64,000 nt of DNA from Gluconobacter morbifer G707 (GTDB lineage Bacteria > Pseudomonadota > Alphaproteobacteria > Acetobacterales > Acetobacteraceae), in the NCBI RefSeq assembly GCF_000234355.1, contig NZ_AGQV01000005.1, forward strand, positions 227,260 through 291,259. The letters are read 5' to 3'. The first letter of the stretch is position 1. Each line of letters begins with the position of its first letter. This document shows positions 61,089-64,000 of the stretch, in pieces. The notes under the pieces were generated by a model. That model made no database searches and was not told where the DNA came from. It saw only the letters and a program-made list of their open reading frames with translations. The position numbers were made by a program, and so were the translations under genes.

Positions 61089-62075
61089 ATGAAGCGTCTC
61101 GACCCCTTTCTCCTGTCCCTGATCTGCGCGATCGTTCTGGCTTCTTTCCTGCCCTGCCGCGGCGTGATGCAGGGCATCCTCCAGGATGTCGTCACCATCC
61201 TCATTACCCTGATGTTCTTCTTTCAGGGCGCCAAGCTCGAACGCCATGCCATCATTGACAGCGTCCGGGACTGGAAACTCCAGGGCAGCGTCCTGTTCTG
61301 CACATTCGCGTTGTTTCCACTGCTCGGGATCGGGCTGCATCTGCTGTTCCGCACCGTTTTCCCGGATGCGCTGTTTGGCGAGGACCTGTGGTCCGGCATT
61401 CTGTTCCTGTGCTGCCTGCCTTCGACGGTCCAGTCCTCCATCGCCCTGACATCGATTGCAAAAGGCAACGTCCCGGCCGCGATCTGCGCCGCCACGGTGT
61501 CCAACATCGCGGGAATTGCGCTGACGCCACTGCTGACGGGTGTCGTGCTGGGGCATGTCGGTGCGGGTCATTCCCCGCTTGAATCGGTCATTGACGTCAG
61601 CAAGGAACTTCTCCTGCCTTTCGCGCTAGGTCAGGCGCTGCAACGGTGGGTTGGCCCGATCGTGCGCAGACACAAGATCCTGATTTCCTTCACGGACCGC
61701 GGGTCAATCGTGGTGGTGGTCTATACGGCCTTCAGCTCCGCCGTGGTGGAGGGGATCTGGCATCGCGTTTCACCGCTGCATCTGGGAGAAGTGGCCCTGC
61801 TGGATACGGGGCTGCTGGCCATTGTGCTGATCCTGTCGCATCTGATCGGAGACGGCCTGCACCAGACGACGGAAAACAAGATCGCGCTCCAGTTCTGCGG
61901 GTCCAAGAAATCGCTCGCCTCCGGCGTGCCCATGGCGAGCGTGATTTTCCCGGCAGCGTCGGTGGGGATCATCGTCCTGCCCCTGATGATCTATCATCAG
62001 ATCCAGCTCTTCACCTGCACCCTGCTGGCACGCCGTTACGGCAGGCGCGACCAGGGCAGCAGCACATCGCCATAA
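61089..62075 (+). CDS. SBF-like bile acid:sodium symporter family protein
   Basis: This 328-residue membrane protein has nine or ten helices and the SBF-like pattern: LMFFFQGAKLERHAI, FLCCLPSTVQSSIALTSIAKGN, a polar crossing near HQTTENKIALQFCGSKKS, and GVPMASVIFPAASVG. These are YfeH/YocS-type transporters of organic anions with unknown substrate. ATG 61089 is chosen over an upstream in-frame codon because the hydrophobic start follows it. Its 3' end overlaps the convergent ABC ATPase gene by 40 bases. Confidence 0.85.
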   Translation: MKRLDPFLLSLICAIVLASFLPCRGVMQGILQDVVTILITLMFFFQGAKLERHAIIDSVRDWKLQGSVLFCTFALFPLLGIGLHLLFRTVFPDALFGEDLWSGILFLCCLPSTVQSSIALTSIAKGNVPAAICAATVSNIAGIALTPLLTGVVLGHVGAGHSPLESVIDVSKELLLPFALGQALQRWVGPIVRRHKILISFTDRGSIVVVVYTAFSSAVVEGIWHRVSPLHLGEVALLDTGLLAIVLILSHLIGDGLHQTTENKIALQFCGSKKSLASGVPMASVIFPAASVGIIVLPLMIYHQIQLFTCTLLARRYGRRDQGSSTSP

Positions 62076-62791
62076 CGCCGGACGGAAACGCCATAGACGT
62101 CCGCGAACATCCTGTCCGTCAGGACGTTTCCCGGCGTTCCGGCGCTGTCCAGCCGCCCCTGTCGCAGAACGGCCAGACGTGAGCAGAAACGGGCGGCCAG
62201 CATCAGATCGTGCAGGACGACCACGACAGCCCGCCCCTCTTCCGCCAGGCGCCTGAGCAGCATCATGACGGCCAGGGCCTGTGCCGGGTCGAGGGCGGCA
62301 ACCGGCTCATCCACCAGCAGCACCGGAGCCTGTACGGCCAGGGCGCGCGCCAGAAGCACACGGGACCGCTCCCCGCCTGACAGTTGCCGGGCCGAGCGCT
62401 CCGCAAAGGCCTCCATTTCCACAGCGGCGATTGCCTTTTGGATAGCGGCGCCGTCTTCCGAGGCCGAGGAAAACCGCCTGTGCGGCAGGCGGCCCAGCGC
62501 CACCACTTCCCGGACAGTCATGTCCGTCGGGGCCGGGGCATCCTGCGGAAGATAGGCCAGCAGACGTCCGCGCTCCTCCACGGGGAGATCGCCCAGCGGA
62601 CGATGATCCAGCAGCACGGTGCCGGCGGTGGGCGTCTGCAATCCGGCCATGGTCCGCAGGAGCGTTGTCTTGCCCGCACCATTCGGACCGATCAGCCCCA
62701 GAACCTCTCCCCGGCAGGCCTTGAGCGTGACCCCGTCCAGCAGGACACGATCCTGAAAACGCAGTTCCAGCCCATCTACCCTGATATTCAT
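62036..62791 (-). CDS. Iron-chelate/heme ABC transporter ATPase
   Basis: This 251-residue ATPase has Walker A GPNGAGKTT, Q-loop LPQDAPAP, signature LSGGERSRVLLARAL, Walker B VLLVDEPVAALD and the H-loop in VVLHDLMLAARF. The subgroup resembles HmuV/FecE/BtuD of siderophore, heme or B12 systems. It overlaps the permease by four bases. The chelate cannot be told from the ATPase alone. Confidence 0.92.
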   Translation of the reverse strand: MNIRVDGLELRFQDRVLLDGVTLKACRGEVLGLIGPNGAGKTTLLRTMAGLQTPTAGTVLLDHRPLGDLPVEERGRLLAYLPQDAPAPTDMTVREVVALGRLPHRRFSSASEDGAAIQKAIAAVEMEAFAERSARQLSGGERSRVLLARALAVQAPVLLVDEPVAALDPAQALAVMMLLRRLAEEGRAVVVVLHDLMLAARFCSRLAVLRQGRLDSAGTPGNVLTDRMFADVYGVSVRRYGDVLLPWSRLP

Positions 62792-63774
62792 GCCGACTGC
62801 CCTCTCAGACGCCAGACCTGCCAGAAAAAGACCGGCGTCCCGATCAGGGAGGTCACGACACCAAGCTGGAGCTCCGACCCGCTCAGCGGCGCGCGGACGA
62901 ACAGGTCAGCCGCCAGAAGAAGCGCCGAGCCACCCAGCATGGAGGGTAGGAGAAGCCGGGACGGCCGTCCGCCGACCAGAGGACGGAAAAGATGAGGCAT
63001 CACCAGCCCCACGAAGCCGATCCCGCCCGCCACCGCCACACCGCTTCCGACGGCCAGCGCAGTTCCGGCCACCACGCGCCACTGGATAGAACGCAGGGGG
63101 AAGCCCAGCGTCTGGGCCACGTCCTCGCCCAGAGTCAGCGCGTCCAGCGCCCGCCCTGTTCCCAGCAGAAGAGCGGTACCCGCGGCCATTCCCGGCGCGG
63201 CGAGAATGACATCATGCAGGCTCGCCCGGGACAGGGAACCCATCAGCCAGTGCATGATCTCGTAGGAGGCATACGGGCTTGGCACGAGGTTGAGCGTCAG
63301 GGCCAGAAGGGAAGCGCTCATGGAGCCCAGCGCCGCTCCCGCAAGAATGAGAACCAGTGTTCCGCCCCGCGTCAGGGAGAGCAGCAGCAGGGTTGCGCAT
63401 CCGGCCCCCGCCAGAGCGGATAATGGCAGCGCGACCGGCCAGAGCGTGGCCAGTCCCGTATAGAACACCAGCACCGCGCCAAGCGCACCACAGCCAGAAA
63501 TGCCCAGGACCCCCGGATCGGCCAGCGGGTTACGCAGCAGTCCCTGCATCGCCGCCCCGGACAGACCGAGTGTCCCTCCGATGAGAACGGCAAGAATGGC
63601 GCGTGGCAGGCGGATATGTCCGATCACGGTCGCCGCAATGGAGGGTTTCCCCTGCGCCAGATCCCATACACCGTCCAGAAGCCCGATCCCGGCCACACCG
63701 AATGCAAGAGAGCTGACGAACAGCACGATCACGGTCAGGGACAGGCCGGCCAGCAGGAGATCGTAACGCTTCAT
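62788..63774 (-). CDS. FecCD-type ABC permease
   Basis: This 328-residue permease has about ten helices and the family blocks IRLPRAILAVLIGGTLGLSGAAMQGLLRNPLADPGVLG, LAGAALGSMSASLLALTL, and GGIGFVGLVMPHLFRPLVGG (the cytosolic coupling loop). It serves heme, siderophore or cobalamin import. It overlaps both neighbours by four bases, making a substrate-binding protein-permease-ATPase operon. Confidence 0.93.
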   Translation of the reverse strand: MKRYDLLLAGLSLTVIVLFVSSLAFGVAGIGLLDGVWDLAQGKPSIAATVIGHIRLPRAILAVLIGGTLGLSGAAMQGLLRNPLADPGVLGISGCGALGAVLVFYTGLATLWPVALPLSALAGAGCATLLLLSLTRGGTLVLILAGAALGSMSASLLALTLNLVPSPYASYEIMHWLMGSLSRASLHDVILAAPGMAAGTALLLGTGRALDALTLGEDVAQTLGFPLRSIQWRVVAGTALAVGSGVAVAGGIGFVGLVMPHLFRPLVGGRPSRLLLPSMLGGSALLLAADLFVRAPLSGSELQLGVVTSLIGTPVFFWQVWRLRGQSA

Positions 63775-64000
63775 GGGGCCGCTCCGGTCAGGGTGTCATG
63801 GGCCGTGACGAGAGCCGCCAGCGCATCCAGCGTCTCGGGCAGGCCGCACAGCGTCAGGCGCCCCGGCAGGGACAGGGTGTGCGGTCCGGAAAAACGGCCT
63901 GCAAGAGCGGGATGGCGCACGATGGTTTCCGCCAAAGACGGCCCTTCGGAAATCAGGGCCGTGACGACAAGATCCGGAGAGCGGGCGACAAGCTGTTCGA
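63771..64000 (-). CDS. ABC substrate-binding protein (BtuF/FepB/HmuT-like), truncated by the window edge
   Basis: Only the last 75 or so codons are inside the window. They read EQLVARSPDLVVTALISEG, then LAETIVRHPALAGRF, ending LCGLPETLDALAALV plus a short tail. These match the C-lobe of class III periplasmic metal-chelate binding proteins. The stop overlaps the permease start by four bases. It delivers an iron chelate, heme or cobalamin to the permease; which one is not determinable here. Confidence 0.88.
   Translation of the reverse strand, partial: EQLVARSPDLVVTALISEGPSLAETIVRHPALAGRFSGPHTLSLPGRLTLCGLPETLDALAALVTAHDTLTGAAP

Overview
This GC-rich, densely packed 64 kb chromosomal segment most likely comes from an acetic acid bacterium (Acetobacteraceae), and Gluconobacter or a close relative fits best. 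The pointers are a full pqqABCDE operon, a hopanoid-type RND transporter (HpnN), an FMN-riboswitch ribD-ribE-ribBA-ribH operon, a [4Fe-4S]-type FNR regulator, and the alphaproteobacterial order hisG-hisD / infA-maf-rng-yacG-tRNA-Phe. The family-level placement is inferred from gene content and protein character; no database search was possible.

Layout. 1-2.2 kb: 3' part of hpnN. 2.2-8 kb: a VOC/cupin pair, an SQR-like flavoprotein, a nucleoside hydrolase with a DUF3297-like partner, a secreted lipase-like lipoprotein and an SDR. 8.1-11.4 kb: a large orphan RND pump. 11.4-14 kb: flgF-flgG-flgA. 14-18.5 kb: COG3146 acyltransferase, RidA, ClC channel, alpha/beta hydrolase. 18.5-19.5 kb: an orphan helical protein with heme-oxygenase-like diiron residues behind an AT-rich leader. 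19.6-26.1 kb: GGDEF-EAL protein, AlkA-type glycosylase, TonB-like protein, lipoprotein, beta-barrel protein. 26.2-31.1 kb: prs, histidine phosphatase, M61 peptidase, aldo-keto reductase. 31.2-37 kb: a complete CzcCBA/Cus-type metal efflux operon. 37.3-39 kb: ompW and an fnr-type regulator, divergent around a near-perfect FNR box. 39.1-41.5 kb: coiled-coil secreted protein, photolyase, entericidin-like lipoprotein. 41.6-45.3 kb: FMN riboswitch and rib operon. 45.3-46.8 kb: a decayed island at tRNA-Phe (GIY-YIG gene plus a frameshifted integrase tail). 46.8-51.2 kb: tRNA-Phe, yacG, rng-like, maf, infA, hisD, hisG (all minus). 51.3-53.4 kb: gmk and an AI-2E transporter. 53.5-57.9 kb: pqqABCDE and a broken aminotransferase. 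58-59 kb: a gene broken by an in-frame stop. 59-61 kb: a Tat-type GH32 fructan/sucrose hydrolase. 61-64 kb: an SBF-like transporter and a FecCD-type metal-chelate ABC system running off the right end.

How the genes fit together. The core reads as periplasmic oxidative physiology: PQQ for membrane dehydrogenases, flavin supply, extracellular fructan/sucrose cleavage, a hopanoid-rich envelope, metal and drug efflux, and iron-chelate uptake. The most interesting items are regulatory hairpins that overlap start codons (VOC gene, GIY-YIG gene), the hairpin between pqqA and pqqB, the FNR box shared by ompW and fnr, the orphan diiron-oxidase candidate, and three decayed genes (integrase, post-pqq aminotransferase, secreted protein). 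I found no CRISPR array, rRNA, intact insertion sequence or prophage, and no convincing wholly new multi-gene system.
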